64,000 bases of DNA. Source: Anarhynchus alexandrinus (Eukaryota > Chordata > Aves > Charadriiformes > Charadriidae). A program made the position numbers and the translations under genes. Under the pieces are notes generated by a model that was not told the DNA's origin, searched no databases, and worked only from the letters and a program-made list of their open reading frames with translations. The stretch is taken from contig VUYV01000004.1 of NCBI GenBank assembly GCA_008711295.1, positions 1,120,751-1,184,750 of the forward strand, written 5' to 3'. Shown here piece by piece: positions 55,101-64,000 of this stretch (its first letter is position 1; each line of letters opens with the position of its first letter).

Positions 55101-58100
55101 TTCCCATGTGGATAACGGTCATGTTTTATGTCTCCTCTTCCTAACCCCCCTGCCTTTTTTTTTTTTTTTAATCAGAAAAACAAAAGACAGACACTTGGAC
55201 TCCCCACCATTCCGTTTTCTAGCTTGAGACACAGGCTATTTCTACACTAGCAAGTTATTTGGCACAACAGGAAAGGATCAAAAGATGAAAGCATTTGGTA
55301 CACATATACCACATGTAGTTGGGGTGAGCAGATACGACTTGAGACTAGGTTTTAGTCTGGTGCCCCAGACTAAGTGTCTGTATCGTGGGTAAGGTTCAAA
55401 GCTGTCCAATCTTTGGTTTGAACCCTTGTGTTCCCACTAAGGGATGGAGCATAAGTGGTGCACAACTGGAGCAGAGCTACTGGTTGATTTTTATCCAAAA
55501 GGAATCAAGTTAGCATGAACGAAAACCACTCTGCAACTCAACAAACATGAGATGGGTGGGGACAATGAGGAGATTTGCTGATTGTGAAAACCATACCATT
55601 GCTCTGAAGCTAAACACTCAGGTAGACAAAGCCAAAAATGCCAGTTTTGTGAATGTCCAAACAAGTCCACTTGAAAATTGCTAATTCTGAAACATGCTTA
55701 GTGTGCTTCTTTTCAGGTCATTTTTAACTTCCCATGGTCTTCAAGAGATCAGGGAACCAGTAAATTTCAGTTTGAATCAGAGGAGGGAGTATGTTTCCTA
55801 GAAATTATCCCCTCTGTTAAGGCATGAACACTTTGCTCTCTGCTCTGCCTACAAACAGTATTCTTTCCAGTACTCCCACTCCAAAAACAACCTCTCAATA
55901 TGGACAACAATATAAAACATAAGCTGTCTCTGTAAAGGGCAACAAGCAGGCCATTTGCTTATGTAAGTCTGCACTGCAGTCTTAATAATATAAGGAATGG
56001 CCTAGTGTGCTTGGTATCATTCCTCAGTACTGAATGAAATTGGTCTCTCCAGTTGCAAACTACAGCCTCAGTTAGGGAAACTTCTGGTTGCTGTGAGGTG
56101 CAGCAGGTGCACTGACAGCTTTGTTGGTCCTCAGCTACAGCAATACCTTTTGTACAGGCCACCACTTGTTCACATGGAGCCAAGAGGCAGCTCCTTCCCT
56201 TGTTACAGTCTGCTGGAATTTGTTTTTCCAGATCCTACATACAATAGTTTTTAAGCTTTATTACAGGAACAAGAGCTTTGTCTTGAAACTTGACATTTCT
56301 GTAAGAATTAGAATAAAACCAAAGGAAAATCTCAAGCTGTTTCTGCTGGCTTCTGTTTCTTAAAACTACTTATCTCTGACCTGTGCAAACTCTGAGCAAA
56401 ATAGGAATGCTGGTGAATATCCACAGGGCCAGAAAACACACGGATACAAGGGCAAAGATAAGCTACAGACCAGTTCACATCTGGTGTAAATCTCTCTAGT
56501 CCCACTGAAGTCAATGGAGATGCTCTACTTCACCTCAGCTCAGAAGCTCGCCCTCTTACAGAGAAATAGTTAAACAATACGAAACACAAGACAGATGAGG
56601 ACAAAACAGTACTCCACAGGATTCAGTGCGATAAGCAAAAGAATACAAACAAATCAAAACATGGCTGTTAGAAAGGCTAGCAGAGGTTCCCATGGGACAC
56701 TGCAGGGTCAGGTGAGGCTGGGAAGGGAGAGGCACAGCATGGCAGCCCCTAACAGAGTGCCTTTTTACCAGGCAGAGAAGCTGCTTGTGCAGGAGATTAA
56801 ACAGGTCTCCCCAAGCACAGACGGTTTGGAACTGACAGCCTGGGGTGCCACATGCAGGGGCCCAATTCCCAGAGCACAGGCCCTCCAGCAAGGTGACTGG
56901 TAATTTGCTGCAAGACCGGTTGCAGACACCCTGGGTCAAGTGTCACCGCTGACGTGGGCAATGGGGAAGAGGAATAGGCACCAAATTCTGCTGTGACAAC
57001 ACGTTCTCCTTCCCTCAGCCTGGTATAAGGCAGAGGAGTCACCACCCGGATGCTTCCAGCATCCTGAGTCACTTGCAGAGCAGCTGCGTTTTCCTCACCC
57101 GCTGTCATCCCCAGATCTGCTGACAACCCACGGAGGCTTCCTCCCCATATTTCCCCCCCCACCCCCAAACCAGCTTCTCTCCCCTCAGGACTTCAGCCCA
57201 GGTTTCTGAGTCCCCAACATGCTCCCGTGCAAGAACAGAGCACAGTCACCCATCAACCACGACTGCTTCATCTCACCCCTACTGAGTGCCGTTTAAGCAC
57301 GGTTTTACAGAGCGGTCACTCTCAGCCTAAACTTGAAAGGAGTTAGCTCTGCAGCAAGGACGCAGCTCCAGGAGCTGAGTCGACACTGCCTTTCCAAATA
57401 CTCCTGCACCAGAAACCCTGCACTGCAGGGAAGAAGCATTACCTCCCAGAGGAAAATCCCCGTGAGATCCACAGCTGCCCAGAGCCCTCCGTCGGCCGAG
57501 ACCAAAATATTCAGCATTCATACAGAGAGGCTTCTGCAGGGCTGATTTCAGGCCAAAAGGGACAGATTTCCTGTTTTCCTCTCCTCTGCAGGACGGGGCG
57601 GGGAGGAGGGGGGTCCCTCACCCCAGGTTTGGAAGCAAACCTAGGATTCCTACTCCTGTCTGGGGGGCATTTAATTTAAGCACAATAGAGAAGCAACCTC
57701 CTTCAACTCAGAATCAAGCTCCAGAAAGGAGGGGGCCATTTGCAGTCATATCACTCTGAATGCGATATGTGCAACTGCAAGGACTGCTTTGTCTAACTCC
57801 CTTGGCCTTAGGCCACGGTGCTGGCAATACCACTAGCTAGAGGAAGAGCTGGTGCGTGAGGATAATGGCAGAAGACAGGGAGGGAAGAGAGAGCCCATTT
57901 TGGATTCAGAGGAGGACGTTCTTTCATTGAAAAGATTCTGGGGGTGTTGAGGATGATCCGAACTCAGAAGAGAGGACAACTTAGACAGGAATAGTTCCAG
58001 CATGACAGCAAACTGCTGCTAACTTGCCATTACGAGGAAAAAAGAAGGGGGGGGGGGGGGGGGGAGGGAAAGATAAAACTGCATGAAAGAATCTAAAACC

Positions 58101-59951
58101 CTGATCGCAGCCGGAGCGTTAGAAAGCAGACAGAGACGGCAGCAAGGGGACCGGAGACAGAAACTTCACCACTCAGCTCGCATTGTGAGCGGCATGTCTG
58201 ACCCGGGATTTTGCAGTCCTCGCTGGCACGGCAGCCAGACTCCGATCCCCCCCATAGCATGACCTAATCCCCACCCCTCACCCACCATTGCAAAATACCA
58301 CCTTTGTTTTCCCTGCAATTTTACGGCTGTTCCAGAGAGCAAGGCACAGGTTCTCGTGGGAGCCGACAGGAGAACGGTTTCCCTTGCTGGGCTTTCTTTT
58401 GTTTCTTTTTTTTTTTTTTTTNNNNNNNNNNNNNNNNNNNNNNNNNNNNNNNNNNNNNNNNNNNNNNNNNNNNNNNNNNNNNNNNNNNNNNNNNNNNNNN
58501 NNNNNNNNNNNNNNNNNNNNNNNNNNNNNNNNNNNNNNNNNNNNNNNNNNNNNNNNNNNNNNNNNNNNNNNNNNNNNNNNNNNNNNNNNNNNNNNNNNNN
58601 NNNNNNNNNNNNNNNNNNNNNNNNNNNNNNNNNNNNNNNNNNNNNNNNNNNNNNNNNNNNNNNNNNNNNNNNNNNNNNNNNNNNNNNNNNNNNNNNNNNN
58701 NNNNNNNNNNNNNNNNNNNNNNNNNNNNNNNNNNNNNNNNNNNNNNNNNNNNNNNNNNNNNNNNNNNNNNNNNNNNNNNNNNNNNNNNNNNNNNNNNNNN
58801 NNNNNNNNNNNNNNNNNNNNNNNNNNNNNNNNNNNNNNNNNNNNNNNNNNNNNNNNNNNNNNNNNNNNNNNNNNNNNNNNNNNNNNNNNNNNNNNNNNNN
58901 NNNNNNNNNNNNNNNNNNNNNNNNNNNNNNNNNNNNNNNNNNNNNNNNNNNNNNNNNNNNNNNNNNNNNNNNNNNNNNNNNNNNNNNNNNNNNNNNNNNN
59001 NNNNNNNNNNNNNNNNNNNNNNNNNNNNNNNNNNNNNNNNNNNNNNNNNNNNNNNNNNNNNNNNNNNNNNNNNNNNNNNNNNNNNNNNNNNNNNNNNNNN
59101 NNNNNNNNNNNNNNNNNNNNNNNNNNNNNNNNNNNNNNNNNNNNNNNNNNNNNNNNNNNNNNNNNNNNNNNNNNNNNNNNNNNNNNNNNNNNNNNNNNNN
59201 NNNNNNNNNNNNNNNNNNNNNNNNNNNNNNNNNNNNNNNNNNNNNNNNNNNNNNNNNNNNNNNNNNNNNNNNNNNNNNNNNNNNNNNNNNNNNNNNGGGG
59301 GGGATATTAAAAAAAAATAAAAAGTTAATGCCATCAAGGAAACTTTTTAGAGAGGAAAGTTGGAAAGACTCCTGTACAGATGCAAGGAAGAGGCGTCATT
59401 TTTAAAAAGGGCTTTTGTAAGAAATAAAGAGCAACTGCTGCCCCCCCCTTCCAAAAGACCTCCAGCGAGCGGTGAGGGCTCCTCCGCCCGCGCTGCCCCG
59501 CGGAGCCCGCAGGCTCTGAGGGGGGAGCGGTGCCCGGGGGGTCCCCTGAGGCGCTGGCGGTCCCCCCCCCATGCCCCCGGGCGGCGGAGGGTGCGGGGCC
59601 GGGGTCCCGGGCGGCCCCTCCGCCTGAGGAGAGCGGCCCGGGGCGGCCCCTCCGCCTGAGGAGAGCGGCCGGGCGGCCGCGCGTGTGAGGCGCGGCGCGG
59701 TGCGGTGCGATGCGAGCGGCACTTGCGGCGTCCCGCCAGCAGCNCCCGCCATACCGGACTGGGCAAAAACTCGAGTCCGGGGCTTCTCCCCCCCCCCGCC
59801 GCCTTCCCCAGGTGCCGGTGCGGCACCGCGGCGCCCCTCCGCACGCCTCCCAAACTTGCCACCCAGTTGCCGCCGCCGACTTACCCGGGTTGAGGGGAGT
59901 CCCGGGGATGTGGGCGTTCAAGTTGGGCTTGTAAGACATTCCCAGAGACAT
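46081..59951 (-). CDS. CDK2AP1: CDK2AP1 (DOC-1), CDK2-associated protein 1 (four coding exons)
   Basis: A small nuclear protein that binds and restrains CDK2 and DNA polymerase alpha/primase and is a subunit of the NuRD chromatin remodelling complex. Four minus-strand exons join in phase: 59,951-59,885, 50,028-49,922, 49,074-48,948 and 46,148-46,081. The product is 122 aa from the first ATG ([10 protein letters not shown]) or 118 aa from the second, versus 115 in human. Near-identical family blocks are [68 protein letters not shown] and [20 protein letters not shown]. The 9.9-kb intron 1 has an 875-base gap. Divergence from human lies in the N terminus ([13 protein letters not shown]) and at the exon 2-3 join (GMQGTSSSQ). 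Confidence 0.97.
46149..48947 (-). other. CDK2AP1: CDK2AP1 intron 3
   Basis: Ordinary intron. A 154-codon open frame at 47,268-47,732 has no recognisable family or splice context. No repeat family identified. Confidence 0.6.
48948..49074 (-). CDS. CDK2AP1: CDK2AP1 coding exon 3
   Basis: Encodes [20 protein letters not shown], then [20 protein letters not shown] and KR, ending with one base of the Gly codon. The donor is 'gag|gtaatg'; the acceptor is 'actacag'. Confidence 0.96.
49922..50028 (-). CDS. CDK2AP1: CDK2AP1 coding exon 2
   Basis: Encodes [20 protein letters not shown] then [15 protein letters not shown]. Phase 1 in, phase 0 out. The acceptor is 'ctttccag' and the donor 'cag|gtacag'. 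Confidence 0.96.
52486..52737 (+). pseudogene. Integrase-like ORF fragment (fossil transposable element?)
   Basis: An 83-codon open frame reads [18 protein letters not shown], then [19 protein letters not shown] and [14 protein letters not shown]. The pattern G-x-P-x3-TD-x-G...EF...F followed by a Y-x-x-Q-x-Q-A motif resembles the second half of a DDE integrase core, as in Ginger-type transposons or LTR-element integrases. The first catalytic Asp region is not visible and the final Glu position appears substituted. It is short and could be coincidental. Confidence 0.35.
58047..58064 (+). repeat. Poly-G tract
   Basis: Eighteen consecutive G residues in CDK2AP1 intron 1, a likely G-quadruplex-prone and hard-to-sequence site. 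Confidence 0.9.
58422..59296. other. Assembly gap (875 n)
   Basis: A run of n begins after a 16-T tract and ends at a G-run, inside CDK2AP1 intron 1 and 589 bp from exon 1. The three long 'open frames' spanning it are artefacts. Confidence 0.99.
59611..59670. repeat. Two perfect 28-bp direct repeats in the CpG island
   Basis: The unit begins gcggcccctccgcctgagg and ends agagcggcc, occurring at 59,611-59,638 and 59,643-59,670 (32-bp period). It lies in CDK2AP1 intron 1 close to exon 1. Confidence 0.9.
59885..59951 (-). CDS. CDK2AP1: CDK2AP1 coding exon 1
   Basis: Encodes [20 protein letters not shown] then NP and one base of Ala, followed by donor 'ccg|ggtaag' read as g|gtaag. Two in-frame ATGs (59,951 and 59,939) both have G at -3. 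The second corresponds to the human start. Confidence 0.93.
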
Positions 59952-60560
59952 GGCCAGCGGGAGGAGGAGAAGCGTCCTGAAATTCAGTGAAGCGTCTCCG
60001 TGTCTCCCAGACACTTTGGGTTGTTTACAGCAGTAGCAGCACCGGCAAATATGGCCGTCAGTTATATTGACACCCACAATGCAATATATCATCCATACAT
60101 CATGAGGAGACGCGGATCCAAAAACTTTGGGGGAGACGAGGCAGCCACCCGCCGCGGCGGCCCGGCGCCCCGCGCACCTCGGGGCGGAGGGGGCGCGGAG
60201 GGGGCGCGGCGGCGGGGGGTGCCGCGGCCATCCCCTCACAGACAATGGAGCTCCCCTCAGGGACGCCGCCGTGAGAGGAGCCGGGCGGGGAGGGGAGGGA
60301 GGGCGGGCGGGCGGCGGGGAGCCCGGCGACGGCGAGAAGGAGGGGGGGGGAAGGAGGAGAAGAGGGGGGGCGTTTTAATTAACTTCGGAAAGTTTTGGCA
60401 CAACTTCTCATTTAAATCGGCTCTGCCTGCGCCGGGCGGCGCGGGGGGCGCTGCCAGCGGCCCCTGTCAGGGGAGAAAGGCTGAGGCGTCCCTCAGGGTG
60501 GCCCGGCTGTCGCTGCCTTCCCGCCTCACCTCACCTCAGGCGCCCACCTCTAATTTATTC

Positions 60561-63500
60561 CCCGTCTCCCCCCGCTAATTTCCATGGAAAATACCTGTTG
60601 ATAATTTTAGAATAAAAGATTTTATTTTTTTTTCCCCCTGGACGCCGCCAAGGAAAAATCTGCCTTGCCTTTTTTTTTTTTTTTCTTCTAAAACACTATT
60701 TCTCTCCACTTGAAGGTTGAAGGTTAATGTAGATTGCAGCTTCTGAGGGATTAAAAAATAAATACGAATCTCGTTGATAATTGACTCATTGTCTGCTTGC
60801 AAGCAGCAGTAAAACTTACCCACCAAAAAAAATTAATTATAAATTTGCACGTTAAATCATTAAGCTTTCCAGCCTGTGTCTGCCACTCTAGAACTCATCC
60901 TTTTCACTGTAAGATACTCAGGTTTGCTCCTTCTGTCAATTAATCGCAAACACACCTCTATAATCGTTAAATTACTCCAGATTTATACCCATATAACTGC
61001 TCGGGACGTGGAAAAGCTCTCTTTCGGTACACTGCTCAGCCTGAGACCCACAGGACCCACACGTGTATCTTACCAGAAGCCACTCTGCGATGGGCGAGGT
61101 ACTTGGTAGGTTGATTGTACATGCTAATTAATGTCTGTCCAAGGCTACAGACTGCTCTTAATGCTGGTGACAGCAAACACAGAGAGCCCGATCCTGCTCC
61201 GTGGAAGTCAAGGGCAAATTCCTTGTAAGCGACAGGGATTCAGGCCCATAGTATCTCTCAGGGTGGACTGCGCTGCAGAAGGAGGCAGGTAGCATCTCCG
61301 TTGCAGAGACATGGAAATAGTCACGGAGCAATTGGATTATTTCCTCCGCATAAAGGGGAATTAGGGCAGAGTGGGAAAAGCAAGACAGCCTTAGAACCCC
61401 CCCACCGCCCCGACTCATGCCCTAGCGACTGCACACTGCAGGAAAGAGACATCTAAAAATTATGACTGGTACCAGATGAAATACGTGATCTTTTTACGAG
61501 TTTGTATTTTATCTCCAGTCCAAGTGCGTGACTCCAGCTATTGTGGGGAAGCCCAGAGTGTCAGAGACAATCCGTACGACAACTGACCCACGCTCCGGTC
61601 TGTTAGTGAGGGGACCCGAGAGCCCCAGGCGGAGAATTACACGCTCGGTGACAATATTTTCACACTGGTGCTTGGGGCTTTAACTGTGTAATTCTTATTA
61701 GAGCCCTGAAAGATCGCAGTGGCAAACCCCTCACATCCAGCACTGTGTGAGTGAGAACTTTGCATCCCTAAAGCTTCGCTTCCAGATTTGTAAATAACTG
61801 CCTTTCTGTCGATTCCTGGAAGGCCAGCGAGGCCCTGCAGGCGAGGGGCATGCCGCTCTGGGATTTTCCATTGCTGTGCGGTTGTTTACAGTCACACCAA
61901 GTGAGTGCGAAATGGGAGTGTTCTGAGCTTGCCGCGTTTTTCACGGCTTTACACCAACTCTACAAAACTGCACTCAGAGCAACACTGTGAAGAACAAGAT
62001 CCCCCGTGTTTTGCTTGGGTTTTATAACGACAACTTCAAAATATACAGTATTCCAGGAGGGGGGGATAAGGAAACAATCCTGGACAGATTATCCTTTCTT
62101 CAGCACAAGACACTGCTTGCTTTGGAGCACACTGTGAGGGTCAGGCTTGATGAGATGGTCAGGCTTGATGAGATGGTCAGGCTTGCAGGGCCAGGTTGTT
62201 TGTGCTCTAAGCGGGAAGCCAGCAGTACCACATCTCGGCACTTTCCATCTGCTCCGCAGTTCTCTGGGCACAGGTAGCAGCAGTGGCACGAGACCCTGGA
62301 AAATGACAACCTTACTGCTCAGCCTCAGACACCATGTAGGCTTCAACTGACTCTGCTAGCTGCCTCTGTTTTTTTGCAGACACCGCTGAAGTTGGCTTGG
62401 GTAGGAAATACCTGCAAGTTCTTCTGTCTGCCGTGTGCTCTGTGGATTCACAGTTGTTTTGAACCAGGTGTGGCCACAAGAATAAAACCACCATCGTGCT
62501 TGGGCCCTGGGCTGACAGTTTCGCAGGGTGACCACAGATTCGAGCTCCCTCGGAGAGGCTGCCTGCAGTTTAAACTTGGTTTAAGTCACGAGCATGGCTT
62601 GCACCGCTGAGAGTTGGGTTCTGCACATGCAAACCCTGCATCAAGTGTAACAACAACAGTTCCAGCAGTGTGCGTGCTCCAGGCTGTTTGCAGCAAGTCG
62701 CAGGTCCCCGCTCTGCAGACCGATGGCACAGTCTTGTTTACTGACAGCAAAAGCAGCTCTTAATCACCAAGTGGCCAAGTCATCGGGCAGGAAACACAGC
62801 AGAGCCATTTTATCACACATGTGACATTTTCAAGTCTTCTCCACCCGAAGAGGTAACTTGAAAATAAATGTCTGTGCTTATGTTTCTCAGCAAGGGAGGA
62901 TGGAGAGGAAGAGGTGCCTGTCTCTTCAGTCATCTGCAAGCGCAGACGATATATTTTCCAGGTGTGGCAATCTCTTCTCAGTTGTGTAAGACCTGGAATA
63001 CTCACCCTCTCCCCCTCCTCTTTTTTTTTTTTTTTCCCCCTTGGTTTTTTTTCTGTTCCCTCTCCTGGTTTGACTTTCTCACCTCCGCTCCTCCCAAACC
63101 ACTGGGAATACTCCGCAGCCAGTGTTTCCACAGAGTAAGCCTTCCAGCCTCTGCTTAGCCAAGCACTGACTGGTCTCAAGGAGGTTTTCCCTTCCCAAAG
63201 CTCTGTGAGGTTGGATGCCGTACCCCGTACCCCGCTGGCGAGGGTGTAAGGAATACACATGCAAAGTGTGATGTTGGAAGGCGCTGGCAGCTGGTTGTCA
63301 GGACGGCTCTGCCTTGGGCCGTGCTTTAAGACAAACTTGTTTGTCCCCTTTTATCTGGAAATAAAGCTAAATGGCTGTCAGCCTCTACAGAGCTGTGCTG
63401 CAACACTTGGGGAGACCTGCAAAGGGAGCACGCAAACTAGGCTTGTTTCTTATCATCTCGGATTAAATCAACAACGAGAAGAATTAAAGATGGCACAGCA

Positions 63501-64000
63501 AGTCCCTGTTTTTTTCCTGGCATGTCTTTGACATGTGTAAAACATTACACTTGCGCATTCATTTCAATGTAATTAATTGTTGCCAGGTTTAATGAATTGA
63601 GCGACTTGGGGATGTTCTAACTGTCCTTTACCCACCACAGAGACCCGTGAAGCAGCAAGGGAAAAGAGATGGGAAGTTTATTCCTTTTTCTGGAGGGAGT
63701 TTCTATTCAAATACTTATCCCCACATTTCTCGGGATCCAGCATCATCCATAAGATAATCATACGTGCACCTACTACAAGTTTCTAAGCACTAATTTAATC
63801 TGCAAACTCCGAGCACTAATTTAGTCTCCAAACTGCTCTCTTGTGCTAAAACTAAGATGATCATCCAAAATGAAGTGAACAGTCTCTGATAGGCCTCGGC
63901 TGAAAATTAAGCTTTTTAAGTCTTGAGTGAAGGCAGGCTTAACCTCTTGGAAGAGCACGAGTGGTGGATGCAAGTGAGTGTCAGCTCTAACAAACACCAT
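60561..64000. other. Intergenic region upstream of CDK2AP1
   Basis: No exon or repeat family recognised. By synteny the 3' end of SBNO1 should lie beyond. Open frames here (for example 166 codons at 62,760-63,260 minus) lack similarity and one is created by a pyrimidine-rich tract. An 18-bp tandem repeat is present at 62,139. Confidence 0.5.
62139..62185 (+). repeat. 18-bp tandem repeat, about 2.6 copies
   Basis: The unit ggtcaggcttgatgagat occurs perfectly twice (62,139-62,174), followed by a partial ggtcaggcttg. Confidence 0.95.

Larger units (their letters stand above)
50029..59884 (-). other. CDK2AP1: CDK2AP1 intron 1
   Basis: A 9.9-kb intron with several low-value open frames, an integrase-like ORF at 52,486-52,737, a poly-G tract and an assembly gap. 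No CR1 or LTR copy was recognised in it. Confidence 0.6.
59440..60560 (-). promoter_or_regulatory. CDK2AP1: CpG-island promoter of CDK2AP1
   Basis: A 1.1-kb CpG-rich block covers the first coding exon, presumed 5' UTR and upstream promoter, extending into intron 1. It is interrupted by a short AT-rich patch at 60,045-60,115 carrying 'aaatatggccg', which resembles YY1 or SRF sites. The transcription start is not determined. Confidence 0.8.

Noticed and set aside
58288..59405. Open frames of about 340 codons on both strands across the gap
   Set aside because: They consist almost entirely of unknown bases and are artefacts of the n run.
59334..60245. 303-codon minus-strand frame through CDK2AP1 exon 1 into intron 1
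   Set aside because: Only the 67 bases of exon 1 are real coding sequence; the rest is CpG-island read-through past a clear splice donor.
62760..63260. 166-codon minus-strand frame
   Set aside because: Includes a Lys run made by a pyrimidine tract, no similarity, no supporting context.
1..64000. CRISPR arrays, operons, bacterial-type systems, tRNA genes
   Set aside because: No regular spaced repeats and no tRNA box pattern noticed; the window is clearly vertebrate.

Overview
The window is from a bird genome. The repeats are CR1 LINEs (3' end in the avian ATTCTATG octamer), an ERVL-type LTR and an env-bearing endogenous retrovirus. Genes are split into many small exons with CpG-island promoters, and three genes are recognisable by protein similarity. 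I cannot name the species. From memory, the order and orientation (MPHOSPH9 minus, MTRFR plus, CDK2AP1 minus) match the human chromosome 12q24.31 block PITPNM2-MPHOSPH9-MTRFR-CDK2AP1-SBNO1.

Layout. 1-230: a CpG island at the window edge, possibly the 5' end of the next gene (PITPNM2 by synteny, not shown by sequence). About 1,940-39,700 minus: MPHOSPH9, 23 coding exons (37,472 down to 2,935) whose phases all join except at one exon damaged by an ambiguous base. Two large insertions sit in its introns: a 2.6 kb CR1 interrupted by an LTR (14,940-17,567), and a 5'-truncated provirus with integrase, env and a 3' LTR (about 32,890-37,342). The provirus is itself split by an antisense LTR of a related element. 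39,260-40,600: a CpG island with an array of CCAAT boxes and NRF1-like sites, shared by MPHOSPH9 and MTRFR. 40,380-43,948 plus: MTRFR (formerly C12orf65), two coding exons, 162 aa with the GGQ motif. About 45,320-60,100 minus: CDK2AP1, four coding exons, 118-122 aa, with a 9.9 kb first intron containing an 875-base assembly gap. 60,560-64,000: intergenic DNA upstream of CDK2AP1.

The three genes do not form a pathway. MPHOSPH9 is a centriole-cap and cilium regulator, MTRFR rescues stalled mitochondrial ribosomes, and CDK2AP1 is a CDK2 inhibitor and NuRD subunit. Their relation is architectural: MPHOSPH9 and MTRFR are head to head on one promoter, and MTRFR and CDK2AP1 are tail to tail with candidate poly(A) signals of opposite strand 10 bp apart. 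I found no evidence for a previously undescribed gene system. The most notable items are the nested, related retroviral insertions ending 24 bp from an MPHOSPH9 splice donor, a GC-AG intron, and a small integrase-like fossil ORF in CDK2AP1 intron 1.
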